Assembly: GCF_014905175.1 (NCBI RefSeq)
Contig: NC_057792.1
Coordinates: forward strand, 1,364,001 to 1,428,000
Reading direction: 5' to 3'
Length of the DNA: 64,000 nt
DNA from: Aphidius gifuensis
Taxonomy: Eukaryota > Arthropoda > Insecta > Hymenoptera > Braconidae
Shown here: positions 1 to 13,500 of the stretch, piece after piece
How positions within the stretch are numbered: the stretch's first letter is position 1
Layout of the letters: every line of letters begins with the position of its first letter
Position numbers and translations under genes: made by a program
Notes under the pieces: generated by a model
Databases searched by the model: none
The model's input: only the letters and a program-made list of their open reading frames with translations
Told to the model about the DNA's origin: nothing

Positions 1-1375
1 TTTATTTTTTTTTCTTCTCTTCGGGGAGATGGACAAGTAAAGGAAAATGATGGTCGAAGGGTATACACAATCTAGGGTTCCAAGTTTCTTGTTGGATTGG
101 TTAATGTGATCATCAATCACGTGAACACAGAAAAAGTTCGTTTTTAGAGATGCAGTAGGTCGTTTGATTACCTTCCAGAATTCAAAAGGGGCAGTGACTT
201 TTTTTTCCTTATTTTTTTCCCTTTTCTACTGTCATTTATTCTTTTAATTCTTTTTTTTTTTTCTTGATTGATCGTTGAATAAATAATTCCTGAATTTTTA
301 TTACAACCAAGGGAGAATAAAAATTATTACAATTGGTCGACTTGGTAGTTGAATAAAGACTAGTAATAAATATGTAAATATTTTTTTGATTAAATTGTTT
401 AAAAAGTATTTATTAATATTATATAAAAAGCTCTTCATTGACTTGTGTGAATAATTTTTTAAAATAATAATATTATTAAAATTATTTTATTAAATTTTAA
501 TATAATAATTAAATTTTAGATATTCATTAATACAATATACATATATTTTAGATTTCATATGCAAATAATTTGAGCTTGTAGATTATTCTGTAATTATTGA
601 CTATAGTAAAGTGGATTTGTATATTTAAATATAAATTTAAATGAACATGTTTGGAATATTGTATGTTGGCTTCATTGAAAATTAAATGATTCTATATGTG
701 TTCTCTTTAAATTGTCTCTTGTAGTGGTAAACAAATTATTAATTATTTAAATCATTTACAAACAAGTGTGGCAACTTGAATACCTATGTCAAAGCTTCTG
801 TAAGCCTTTTTCAATTTTAATCTCTCATCACTTTCATAACTCTTTGCATGTTCCACTTAGCAATGTCTTTATTTTACCATCATGCTCCCACATACGTATA
901 TATATTTATACACAAACAAATGTACATTGTATATATGTCTCTCGAATATTTCCGCTGACCGCAGCAGTTTCGACAAGTATTTCTATATAACCACACACAA
1001 GTGGATCATCATGAAAACTTTTAAACTACCGACAAAGCAATATTCACATTATTAATATATATATCATCATCGTAAATTCAATATTAACTTTTGAATTAAA
1101 ATTTTAATGATATATTTTAATTAGTTATTAATAATAATTAAAATTATTAAATTAAAAATAAGTACAAATTGAAAATAGTGTGCATTTTTCAAGAATACAG
1201 TGTTTGGAGCAAATACTTCCTGGCATAATGAGGGATGTTCTCTGTTCTCATTTGCAAACACTGTTTATGTCTTTATTTTTCACTGTTATATGTATAATCA
1301 GTGTGGTTACATTCACATTGAATGTATCAGATCATCTTATATTGATGAGGACGTTTCCTTCGTACAAAATAATGA
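1..1375. other. AT-rich non-coding stretch
   Basis: No supportable gene. The stretch holds long A/T runs and short open frames with no recognisable domain. Positions 1180-1375 are less A/T-rich than their surroundings and lie directly beyond the tRNA-like head at 1376-1446, so they may be the body of the same SINE read on the minus strand; I could not define an end or a target duplication. Confidence 0.5.
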
Positions 1376-1446
1376 TACTTATTAAGAATTGAACCCTTAA
1401 CATCGGATGTAGCTAGCGAAACACTTGCCTACCTAACCACGAGCTC
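1376..1446 (-). repeat. tRNA-like head of a probable SINE
   Basis: On the minus strand a Pol III A-box-like block (TGGTTAGGTAGG, complement of about 1428-1439) is followed about 33 nt later by a B-box-like block (GGTTCAATTC, complement of 1386-1395). That spacing is what a type I tRNA gene has. A good cloverleaf cannot be drawn, so a working tRNA is unlikely; a tRNA-derived SINE head or tRNA relic fits better. The candidate body would run toward 1180. A second tRNA-like block with the same spacing lies at 10505-10575. Box matches and spacing are seen directly; SINE identity is inference. Confidence 0.4.
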
Positions 1447-4400
1447 ATTCGATAATTTGTTACGACTACTATTGATATTTAATTTTTGTTTATAAATGTC
1501 TAAAATTATTTATTATATTTGACTATCGATTTTACATGCCTGACATTCAAAAATTGACATTGTATCATTATGTATAAATATTATAACGATAAATTTTAAT
1601 TTAATCAAAAATATTTAATGTTTTTTATATACTAAAAGACAAAACTTTAAGACAAAAAAAAAAAATTATTAATAAATCGAAATCACAATTATTTGTTAAA
1701 AATTTATTATTAATATAACCTCCATTATTTATAATAACTTATTAATAATTAATTAATTAATTAATTAATTATTAATTAATTTAGATTTAATTTTTAATTT
1801 TTCAAATTGTTAAACAACTTGTTTCATGAATTTTATATAATAAAATGCAATATCAATTCATTTTTTTTTTTTCACAAAATTATTATATATTATAAATTAC
1901 ATTAAAAAAATATTTAATTATCATCAAAGATATATTAAATTTATCATAAATTTTAATGTTACAAAGGATTCATGAAGTGTCAGTTGAGTTGAAAATTTAC
2001 GAGATCGTCTTTCTTTGGTAAAATTTTATGTTCGTGTGTGTATGAGTACTTGGCAAGAAATGTTGAGGACACAAGGGAAAAGAGAAGGTGAAGACGGAAA
2101 GGTTGTACAACCATTTTCACAGCAAGAGCAAGATTAATAGCCTATCCCGCATCCGCGTCCAACATTTTATCTTGTCGGTGTTTTTCTATTTTTTATTTTT
2201 ATCTTTTCCTTGATTTTTTATTTCATTTTTTAAAGTTTTTTTATTTTTCTTAATAGTCAGCGATTATTTTCAATCCTGTGAGACGTTACGGTATTCCCTC
2301 GTCATTACGATCACTGTCATAGAATATAAGGGCATCCCGTTAGATCCTCAAATTGGCTTAAGAGATTTTGTCATTGTAGGAAAAAAAAAAAAAAAATGTG
2401 CGGGAGCGTACGAAGAGATGAGAATAATGAGTAAAATTTAATACGTGTCGACGGTTTTTTTTTTTGCCTTTTTTTTATTCTTCTTTCAACTGTTGTCGCT
2501 TTGTTGTTTGTGCTTTTTGCCTATCGTTGATTGCTACAGTGTTGTACAATTTTAAAAAATATCATCAAATGTTTGATATTTTTCTAAAGCTCTGTATGTA
2601 TAATGATGACAATACTTGTTGGCACAGTTCAACGGTTTTATAAAAAATAAAAAAAGCAAAGATGACAGTTTTTTCAACGAATATAAGCTCAATATAATCC
2701 TATATACTGAATCAGAATGTATAAAAAAGAAGCTTACTTTGATCTTCGACAGATATCCTCATAGGTAAAACCAACCACTAAAAATATGAATGTATTTTTT
2801 TCCATTTTTTCTTGGCTGAATTTATAAATAAATTCAAACTGCTATATTTTTTTTCTAATTTTTCTATTATTATTTTACCTAAAAAAAAAAACAATTTATT
2901 TTTCTCATCCAAAAAATATATTGTCACTGGTTTAATTGAATTTATTTTTATAAAAATATTCCATTGATTGATTGACAATTTCAATCACAATAAATCTGGT
3001 TGATTGAAAAATTTAAAAGTCATGTCAAATATTCTTGAAAAAATTTCATATCAAATAAAACATTTTCACAAAAAAAAAAAAAAAGAAAAAAAACCCAGTT
3101 GTTTTGTTATTTAAATTTTTGACACATTTAAATTAGAATATAAAAAGTTTAATTGACCTAAATATTAAAATGTAAAAAAGCTCACAACTTTTGAGGGATA
3201 AAATCATGTTAGACATTATTTAGTATAAATCACGACTTTCCGATATGAGATTGCAGATGACGGTAGTTTAGTTTGATAGTAAAATAGGAAATTTAAGTTT
3301 ATATTGAGAAAGAGAGAGAATAAGATAAAGATAAAGAAAGATAGACAATTTGATAAATAGATTGGGCAAAGGTTCACACAGAATGTTGTAACTTGACAAC
3401 GAATTCTGATTGCTATATGCAACTGGGGTATTTCTACTGTTGAATTTAATTCATCTTGTGTTCCCTCAAGGCTATTCTACAATTTACAAATCCTATATCC
3501 AACATCTTCAATCTATATATACATTATACATATACAGGTATATATCAATTCCAATGTTGTACATCAGTTTCTAGTGTCATTTGCTTTCTCTTGAATCTGT
3601 CTAGTTTATAATTTCTATCAATTGCATTACTTTGATCTAATTGCATTGTTACAAGTTTGTAATTTATACTGTTGTACATGAAAATACATTTGTATTATCA
3701 ATCACCTGTTTTTCTTGTTATTTCAATTTATCATATCACTGTGATTTATTAATTATAATTTTTTTTATAATAAATTGTATTTTATATAAAACAAATTCTA
3801 AATTTTTATTCAATACATTTTTTTAATTTTATTTTAATTTATATTAAAATATATTATGTAAAATTATAATTACTTTCAACGTAATTTTGTTTTAAAAAAA
3901 AATCACAACAAACAAATATTAGATGACAAGAAAAATAGTAACATTAGAAGTGTAACTTGAGATAAAAACTGATTGCTGTTACATGTGATGTTATTCTCAT
4001 ATCAAATTACAACTTCTTTTCCATTATATATATAGAATACAATCTCTTTATCTGTTTGGTATAAACTGTCACTCAATATCTTGAAACTTTCTTACGAAAA
4101 AACAATAATACAACCCACTCTTGTTTATGTTTTTTATCATCTCGTATTATCTTTTATTTTTTTGGTATTTTATTCTTGCAATAATAAGAAAAATAGTTGT
4201 GGTTATGTGGGTATCATGACATACACTGACTGAATTCAAGTGACAAGATCCATTAGACGAGGTTTACTTAGGTCCTTCTCAGGATTAACAGCGTGTGAGT
4301 CATTCGCGGTGAAAGGATATATATCTTGTCTTTTCTCACACGAGCATTTATTTTCACCCTTCAAATGACAATGTATATTCACCAAAGTTTAATTTTATTT

Positions 4401-4643
4401 TACATATAAATTAGTCTTTGTTTTATAGCCTTAAAAAAACATTTTAAAATATTTATCAAATAGATAACAAATACATTTAACAATGTGCTTTAAAATTAGA
4501 GAAAAAAATTAATAAATAAAAATTTATTTGATGTATTATGTCGATAAAAAAAAATATATATTGTTGAATTTTTTTGTAAAAAACAATAATACTTTAGAGT
4601 TGATGAACTGAATAATCCATTAACTTCTATAATCAATTATTAT
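1447..4643. other. AT-rich desert with microsatellites
   Basis: No gene recognised. The stretch includes an AATT/TTAA run at about 1747-1770, several poly-A and poly-T tracts (for example about 2381-2396 and 3071-3084), and a purine-rich GA stretch at about 3308-3345. Open frames here are AT-driven and show no domain signature. Confidence 0.5.
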
Positions 4644-4645
4644 TA

Positions 4646-4900
4646 AAATAGAGCTATCCTCGTAATTTTTTTTTTATTGAATCGTCTAAGTTCTAAACTA
4701 GTTTAGGAAAAAAAATAGAAATTTTTGAAATGGTCGAAAAAGGGTAGAGAGTGGATTTTAATTGTTTTTAATTTTTTTGACTATGATGGAGTTGAGCTAT
4801 CCTCGTAATTTTTTGTTTATTAAATTGTCTGAGATTTAAGCTAGTTTAGAAAAAAAAATGGGAATTTTCGAAATGGTCAAAGAGGGGTAGAAAGTGAAAA
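4646..4900 (+). repeat. left arm, two 142-bp units
   Basis: The motif GAGCTATCCTCGTAATTTTT occurs at about 4651 and again, slightly changed, about 142 bp later (around 4793). Both units carry the matching internal blocks GTTTAGGAAAAAAAAT and GAAATGGTC. This arm is the reverse complement of units in the right arm. Confidence 0.75.
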
Positions 4901-4916
4901 AATTTTAAAAAAATAA

Positions 4917-5736
4917 AAAATGCCCCTCTTCGACTATTTCAAAAATTCCCATTTTTTTTCCTAAACTAAATTAGATCCCAGACAATTTAATAAAAAAAAA
5001 ATTACAAGGATAGCTCAACTCTGTCATAGTTAAAAAAATTAAAAACAATCAAAATCCACCCCTTACCCTCTTTTGACCATTTCAAAAATTCTCATTTTTT
5101 TTTCTAAACTAGCTTAAATCCTAAAAAATTCAATAGAAAAAAAATTACGAGGATAGCTCAATTCCCTCATAGTCAAAAAAATTAAAAACAATCAAAATCC
5201 ACCCCTTACCCTCTTTTGACCATTTCAAAAATTCTCATTTTTTTTTCTAAACTAGCTTAAATCCTAAAAAATTCAATAGAAAAAAAATTACGAGGATAGC
5301 TCAATTCCCTCATAGTCAAAAAAATTAAAAACAATTAAAATCAACCCCCTACCCTTTTTCGACGATTTCAAAAATTCTAATTTTTTTTTCTAAACTAGCT
5401 TAGATCCTAAAGAATTCAATAGAAAAAAAATTACGAGGATAGCTCAATCCCCTCATAGTCAAAAAAATTAAAAACAATTAAAATCAACCCCCTACCCCTT
5501 TTTGACGATTTCAAAAATTCTAATTTTTTTTTTTAAACTAGCTTAGATCCCAGACAATTTAATAAAAAAAAAATTACAAGGATAGCTCAACTCTGTCATA
5601 GTTAAAAAAATTAAAAACAATTAAAATCAACCCTCTACCCCTTTTCGACCATTTCAAAAATTCCCATTTTTTTTCCTAAACTAGTTTAGAACTTAGACGA
5701 TTCGATAAAAAAAAAATTACGAGGATAGCTCTATTT
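4917..5736 (-). repeat. right arm, about six 143-bp units
   Basis: The block GGATAGCTC recurs at about 5008, 5151, 5293, 5436, 5579 and 5723, a steady 143-bp period. Each unit also has TTTCAAAAATTC, CTAAACTAG and a run of A before ATTAC. Two neighbouring units (about 5010-5295) are almost identical, pointing to recent unequal exchange or slippage. Orientation is opposite to the left arm, so a transcript would fold into a long hairpin. Confidence 0.8.
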
Positions 5737-5738
5737 TA

Positions 5739-8700
5739 GCTTCAGCGTTATTAGAGAAAATAAATATATTTATTTTCTAAAATTTTCTTGGAGACATGAC
5801 ACAAGTTTCTGTCACAATCTTATGTATCTTGTCTTTTGTTTTAACCATACTTTTAACTGACACAAATTTATTTATATTTTGTCATTTTACAAAACCAGAA
5901 AATAACATAATAATACATACAAAATTTATCACTGTTATATATATTAATGTAGAAATGTCAAGTCCATTTATAAAGTCATGGGAATTTTCATCAAGAAATT
6001 TTACGTATACGACAAATTGCAACACACTACTCAACAACTGATAAAGCAACATTTCTCTGTTAGAAACAAGTTAGACATAGTCAAGTAGTATGAGTACATA
6101 ATTTACACAACTATATAAATTTATATACATAATTTTGAATCATACAAGCATTCTATATTTGAGCATCACTGTTATTTGTTTATGTGTGAGTCTATCTGAA
6201 GAATAGATTTTCCTTTGCTTTGTTACAGGTCTTTGCTGTGGTTAAACTACAAATTTTATCTCATTCTATCTCTTTTCTCTTCATGTTTCATAATGTTTGA
6301 GTGTTACTAAAATAACCAGGCATAACATTTACTTGGCAATGTGACTTAAGATTCTCTAATTGAGGTAATTAAAATAGCCTCGTTGAAATTTTCACTATCT
6401 TAATTTTAATTGTAATATAATTTTATCATTTTATAATAATTATCTGTTATTGTTATTCAAATTTAATTTCATTCCAACTTACTTAAATTTATTATTCTTT
6501 AAAAAGTTTAAAGTTTACAAATAAAAAAAAAGAAAGTCAATAAAAAAATAAAATTTAAACTTAATCGAATGGGTAAATAAAAAATTTATAAAATTCAACA
6601 GTTACTTCTTTCAAACTAAAAACTTTAAATTTCGTTTGATGTATAAATTCTTTTCTCTACATTACCTTTGAATTCAAAACTATTTCTTAACTTGGTTTAT
6701 TTTTTTTCAATCAAATTTTAAAGTTTTGAAAAAAAATAATATAAAAAGATTATTACATTTTTTTTTTCGATAAAAATTAATTTGATTTTATTTGAGGATT
6801 TTATACACACATGTGTAATAATCGTATATGATTTTATTTTATTTTTTTTTGTATTTTATTCAGCCGTTGAATTGGCTCGACTTGGCTGACTAAATCTTTG
6901 CCTATATCACTACCGCACTGCGACAATTCGATGGTTCGTTCGGGTCGAACAACTCGAGGTCGAAAACCCCTCGGCCGTACCCGAGACAGACAAATAATAT
7001 ACAAACTTATTTTCAATTTTAAATATCTCTTGTTTGACTTAAATATATATAAATTGTTTTTATAAATATTCACTATTTAACATAAATAATTTATCACGAA
7101 ATTATCCAATTTAATTTGTCTGTAAAAACAAAAAGAAAAATCTCTTCAACTGTCACGTATAAATAATTCATTATTCCAAATAAAAGTGGCATATAATTGT
7201 CAATCCTCGAGCTTTTAAATAAATGTTTTTTTTTTATATTAGCTAAGCTTTTTTTATCAAGCATTTAATAGAATTTAATTTATTGCAGATTGCATGTGAT
7301 AGAAAAGAGTTCAAGAAAAGCTCATGGCAAGAAAAATTCACCATTAGATGAAAAAAAAAAAATAAATTAGGCATCAGGGGGTAAGTTTTTTCAAGTTTTA
7401 TTTGCTTTTTTTTTTTGTGCGTGCCAAGGGTGTGGTTTTTTTTAGTCTTTCAAATTCATCAATCATCAACAGGGGATAACGTTAATACCCCAAACGTCTT
7501 GAAAGCTCTTGTGATATCAAAAAACCATCTAAAAATGTACAGATATTATAGGAAAATTCTACCTGGATAGAATATCTAGCTGCATCTGTCATGTATATAT
7601 TTCTGTGTAATGTGTAAATGTATCAGTATTCCATTGGTTGCCTGATATTAAACTCCAACATGTCTCATGTGTAATATATATATATATATTCCAATTCCCA
7701 ATGCAGTATATCAACTACAGTACCAACCAAAATACCCCTCTTAACATTCAAAGTTTCATACATAAATGCATGAAACTTACTGTGTGTGAAATTTACCCTC
7801 AGGAATAAAATAAAAAATATTATTTTCATCGTTACATATATGAAAACACAATTTTAACAACACTACATGTTGAAAAATAAATACAGATAAATAATTTATA
7901 AATTAAAAATGAAAAAAAGAATTTTATAATTTATAAATTATTTTTTTTTAATAGTAAATAATTTTAGATATTCATTTGAGCTGAGAAAATAAATTTATTC
8001 GAGCGATTGGTAATATCGAGTTGATGTAAAATAGTCAAGTAAATTGTGAAGAATAATGAATGAGTAAAAAGAGAAAAAAAAATAAACTTTTCAACTTATT
8101 ACATTGTTAGAGAAGATTATCATTGATTGGACGAAAGTTAGGAAGGAAATAATGGTGATAAAAAATATATAAAAAAAAAAGCTAATTAGGAAAAAAATAT
8201 AAGAAAGAAAATAAGGAAGATAAAGAAGTATAATATCAAATTGATATTTAATAAATTATTAATTTCTCGGATGAAATAAATAAATAAAAATATTTTAAAT
8301 TACACAAAGTGGATTAGTTGTTTTTTTTTTAATTATTTTACAGTTGACACAACACAGTGACTAATTAATTTATACTTGAATTGATTAAATGTTTATAATT
8401 TGAATTTAAAAAAAAAAAAAAACTTGTAGATATTTTTATTTTTATGGGAATTATTTATCAGGTTATTGACTCGATAGAAAAATTAGTGAAATGAATTTTA
8501 ATCATAAAAATTTATACTAAAAATAATCAATTATCTAAATTTAATTTAAAAAATATTTAAATCATATTTATTTTAAATTTGTATTATATTTTTTAAATTT
8601 ATATGTTCATATAAAAAAATACAAAAGATAAATTTAAATTTTGTATCTTGAATACTGCAGATAATCAGAGCATACAAGTCATAAATAATATTAATAATAA

Positions 8701-10504
8701 TAATGGATCAAAGTAAGCAGTCAAGTGAGTCAGGTGATGTCTTAAAGTTGCGACTAATTTAGTTTACTGGTGACTCAACCTACTCTCTCGTATTTTCTCT
8801 TTAGACTATACCACATAATAATGGTATAAAATTTAAACTATAACCACCTTTCTCTGGTAAACCAGTGACTCGATATCATTGGCACACCTAATTCCATCAA
8901 ACTTTACGTATTTGTGAAGCATCTTATCTTATCTGTGTATGTGTTTTAAACACATAGAATATCTTTAGGATCAAAACTTGTGTATATACCTCAAACAAAA
9001 ACCTTATTTACATGAAGCTGTTTCTTCTCATCTTCCATCGACTTAATGTACCTTGCAAAATTTCACAAAGTTTTGCCTTGTAATCTGACGATCTTGTCAC
9101 ACTAACTAACTTGTTGAGTTATTGAAAGAAATTTTTTTAATTTTATTTTTAAACTTATTATTAAAAATCTTTTTCAATTTTTTTTTTTCAAATAAATTTT
9201 CGATTTTTAATTAAATTTATTCTTTAGTTTATAAATTTTATCAATTTATTTTCCCGAACATGTTCGTATAGATATCTATGCATGTGCAGACACTTGTCTA
9301 CTTTTGCAATTTTAAAATTCAAAATTCACCGGAAATCACGGATGGATTCCCCTTGAGGATCAACTGACGGAAATTGAGTCGTGAGAGTTTAATAGTCGCT
9401 TCAATGAGCTTGAAAATTTTATCCGACAAAAAATATAATATTAAAAAATAAATCTTTGAATTCTTTTTTTTTCATAATCAAACCTGCGACAATTTTTTTA
9501 TTTTTAAATTTACTATCGTGCGATAAATTTTTTACTGAGTACTTGGATTTATTCTGAAAAGCCTGATATTTATTACTTGTGCAATAAATTTTTTTCATAT
9601 TTTTATTTAAATCCGTATTATCTTGAAAAACAAATACCGTTGATTGCACATGTATATATTTCTCTCTACAATATCATAATCGAATATTCATATTTATAAA
9701 TATTTTGTCAATTTGTGGTTGAGTTTTTTTTGAAAAAAAAAATATAGTTGATTGTCTATTGAATAAATGCTATTGTTAAAACAAATATATAATATAACCC
9801 AGTCACACACGCAATCATATATTCAATTTAATTATTTATAACTGATAATATAATATGAAATATCAATTTATACGTGAGCCAAAACACGTCTGGTGTCATT
9901 AAACCACATCAGTTTGATTGCATCTATATATGTCTATCAAATATAACCATACGTATAGTTTAAATTTTCATCAATAGTAACCAATTTAATTTTCATCTCT
10001 CATCATAAAATAGTGACTTTGTTAAGATCGCATATTTTTTTCACTTAATATTTCATATCTTGTTATGTTAATTTTTATTCACCAATATATCATTTATTAA
10101 AAATTCATAGTATTTTTTTTATTTAAAAATTGAGTTTATTATTATTTTGGTTATTTATTTTTAAAATTTAAAGATACTAATTTTAAATACTTTTTAAATT
10201 AAAAATAATTATTAGTTTTAAGATCGTAATATCCATGGTAATATTTTTAAATCACAAAATAATTACAAAACAAAATTGAAAAAAAAAACAAAAATATATT
10301 AAATGATGAAATTATTTATTGTTAATTATTTTTTTTTTAACAAAAAAAAAATGTTCAACTCAACAAAAAAATTATTTTTCATTTCCTTCTGAAAGTTTGT
10401 GTTTTAATTGTGCTTTAATTGTGCTTTAATTCATTTTTCATTGGTATTTCTATTATATTGTATCTTTTATTATTTTAGTTCACACCTTGCTTTACGGATT
10501 GCGA
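5739..10504. other. AT-rich desert, one GC-richer island
   Basis: No gene recognised. A TA run lies at about 7673-7689. The one compositional exception is about 6860-6990, which is clearly richer in G+C and on the minus strand translates to an Arg/Pro-containing stretch (about RVRPRGFRPRVVRPER). No known family is recognisable; it could be a decayed mobile-element fragment or a conserved non-coding island. Confidence 0.45.
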
Positions 10505-10575
10505 CGGCCGGTATTTGAACTCGGTCTGCTCGCATCCGTGGCTGGCAGTATTATTGCTCTCAACCACAAGGTGAT
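10505..10575 (-). repeat. tRNA-like block, SINE head or tRNA relic
   Basis: The minus strand has an A-box-like block (TGTGGTTGAGAGC, complement of 10556-10568), then about 34 nt, then a B-box-like block (GAGTTCAAATACC, complement of 10510-10522). The spacing matches a type I tRNA and the unit at 1376-1446. The local G+C is much higher than its surroundings. I cannot draw a convincing acceptor or anticodon stem, so a functional tRNA is unlikely. Confidence 0.4.
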
Positions 10576-13500
10576 CCCCGAGTACGACAGAAATTTTTAT
10601 CCTTATGAATATAATTTATACTAGAATATTATTATTTTTATTTTTTAATTATATATCTATGAGTGTCAATTACAACATCCATATTAATATTTCCAAATAA
10701 AAAAATAATTACAAATCAAAAATTGAAAAAAAAAAAAAAAACAAACATATATTAAATTAAAAAAATTATTATTTATATGTGTGTAATTAATTGGCACTTT
10801 AAAGTACCTCTTTTAACACTAAATTTTATGAACTCTAGTTTAATTTATTTCCAATAAATAGTATTCGATAATTAAATAAACGAAATGGTGGAAAAAAACA
10901 AACTTGAATAATAATAAAAGCTGATTGTTGGTTATTTTCATTTCAAGTTGTACAACAGTTGAATGAAAATAGTCGATATAGGGTTTGGGAAGTTATGTCA
11001 AGGGGTTTTGTAAGGCTTTGAAGATAAAAGAGTAAAAGAGAGAGTGAGAGAGAGAAAGAGAGAAAAGTTTTCAAGTGAATCAAGGATGACAGTTATTTGC
11101 CATGGACACCGACCACCAGTGTTTTCCGAACGTGACGAACGTGACCAAGGGATAATTTCCGGGATCACGTGCATGATGTACTATTTATTTTCTCGTATCA
11201 TCTCGTAACTATTTTGCAGTATTGCCACTGGCTAAATTCAAAATATAACCGTATTATTTAATTTATAATACAGTTTGAATTGTTGTATAATAATATATCG
11301 AAAAATAATAAACTCAATATTTTTATTACCACTCGTAATAATAATCACAAATTATTTTTATTTTTTTATAAAATTAAAAACAATAAATACTACATCTTTA
11401 ATTGAAAATAAATTTTATTGATAATTTATTATTTCATAAAACTTTTCAATTCATTCTTGATAACTATTAAAAAACATTTTTATTATATTTTTTTTTTATT
11501 CTTTTGAATTGCTAAACCATGGAGATGAGAAAGCCAATTCATGCGCAATTAATTTGATATTCCAGTGATGAAAATAAAAAAGCAACGAGGCTAAGGGAAT
11601 ATTCTATTTAACTTTTAAGTCACAAAAAAAAAAACTTGGTAATTTTATTATTTCTTGAGTAGAAAAAAAAGAAAACAAATATAGATATGAAAAAAATATT
11701 TTATATCATTTTTGCAACATCTGTTTTACTTGTTGTATACTTTTTTTATTTTCAAACAATATTGCCGACAACTTATAAATACATTTAACTGTATAATTTC
11801 TATTTTCTATCGATCCGATTATTTTTTTATTTTATTTCAATAAGTAGCTTCTTCAAAACTATTTTTTATTTTTATTTAAACTTTTTTGTTTTATCTTGTA
11901 CTTTTGCTTTTGCATTACTTGAAATATTTCTTTGAAATCTCAAACGTAGAGAGGTAAAAACTTTTATTTAAGTATCCAAAAGTATATTTGACAGAAAAAT
12001 AAAAGTGTCAGTGATGGGTGGCATTCTGTATATTTCTGAATTCAATATAAAACCACTCTCGTATATTTCCACTTTAAAATCCTTACTCTGCAATATAAAT
12101 AAATAGATATTTTTTTTTCGCGATTATTATCTTTTTTATTTTTTGAGTAATCCAAAAATATTTGATCGGCCAATAAATATGTATATGAATCTTTCTCAAA
12201 TCTGAATAAAATATTGACGAAAAATATCTGTTTTATGGTAATTTTTTTATTAGAATGAGAATGGCGCTCGAAGAATCGAGAATTGGAAAATATGTATAGT
12301 GCGGTATTGGATAAAAATAAGTATACAAAACAATGAAAAACTAAAAAAAAAAAAAATCAAATTTAGCTCCAGCTAACGGGATTAAGCGTGCCTTTACCGG
12401 AATCATCCTGAAAAAAAAAAACTTGCACTTGGTAACTTCTAATGCCCTTTTTCCCTCTGGCTTTTTTTTTTTCTTTACCAACAAAGAAAAATTAAAAAAA
12501 ATTTCCATCTATTTTATTCGTTGGTCTTTGTTCTTTAGCCACTTGAAAAATACGTTCCCCTTGATACTAAATTTTTTGTACGTCTTTCGGGCGGGGTTGT
12601 ACGTTCCAACAATTTTTTTCCACTAAATCATTTCTCTTTCTTTTTTTAAATGAAAAAATAAAAAAAAAAAAATTCAAACTTTATCCTCCTATGATTTATC
12701 AACGCCCTCCAATAAAACTGAAAATAAAAAATTTCAATTTACCCAATTTTTTTAGTTTCATATAAATAATAATAAAAATTGAAAATTGAATTTCAAAAAA
12801 ATTCACTATTACATTTAGAATAAAATAAATAAAAGAAAAAAAAAAAAAAGTTATAAAAAATATTGTCGGTTGAAGGTTTGAATAAACCTATGATAATAAA
12901 AACAAAAAAAAAAAAAAATAGAATCAAAATAAATGACTGAGAGATCGTCATTCGTGATTCGTATACTAGTTTTTTTTTTTTTTTTTCGAACCATTTTACG
13001 GATAGCAATTTCGTTGGGTCTATTTCAGTGAGGATGCCTATTCGTGCCAACGACAAAATGCCAGAGGGTGTCATTCGCCTGGTTGTCGTTTGCAATACAT
13101 GTCATTGGCATCGAGGGAAAATACAAATACAAAAAAAAAAAATTATAGCGTGAGTTAAATTGTCACGGGGTATGCCAAAAGAATATTTGTGAATGATCAT
13201 CATCAATGTTTATTCACAAGGGTTCGTAAACAAACAAACATACATAAACTATCTTGTGATTCATGGCTACGCATTTGCCAAAGGATATTTTCTTCAATTG
13301 AGCTCATTCCTCTGCCTTTTTCGTTTCTCTTAAAAAAAAAGCAAGTAGATGGAAGACTTAAATCGAAATGGTGACACTAACTATAGTCCTCTTCGAGCCT
13401 TTTGCATTCCTATCCTCTATAAAAAATAAATAAAAGTAAAAAAAAATAAAATAAAAAAAAACAAGCCGCTTATCCTCTTATCCAGTTTACGTGCTTGAGT

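Larger units (their letters stand above)
4646..5736. mobile_element. foldback/MITE-like element with internal 143-bp array
   Basis: A 1.09-kb inverted structure. Both ends read AAATAGAGCTATCCTCG inward and stay near-identical for about 60 bp, through AAACTAGTTTAGG. TA dinucleotides sit outside both ends (4644-4645 and 5737-5738), compatible with a TA target duplication as in Tc1/mariner-type MITEs, although a 2-bp duplication in AT-rich DNA is weak evidence. The interior is made of a roughly 143-bp unit: two copies in one orientation, then about six in the other, meeting at about 4900-4917. No transposase frame exists, so the element is non-autonomous. The superfamily is inference; the inverted and tandem structure is direct. 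Confidence 0.7.

Noticed and set aside
7376..7387. CAGGGGGTAAG resembling the end of the transposon in U2
   Set aside because: Similarity stops after about 8-10 bases and there is no partner end or duplication nearby.
12793..13095. 100-codon frame, minus strand
   Set aside because: Made of poly-Phe and poly-Lys runs from homopolymers; the less biased N-terminal 30 residues match no family I recognise.
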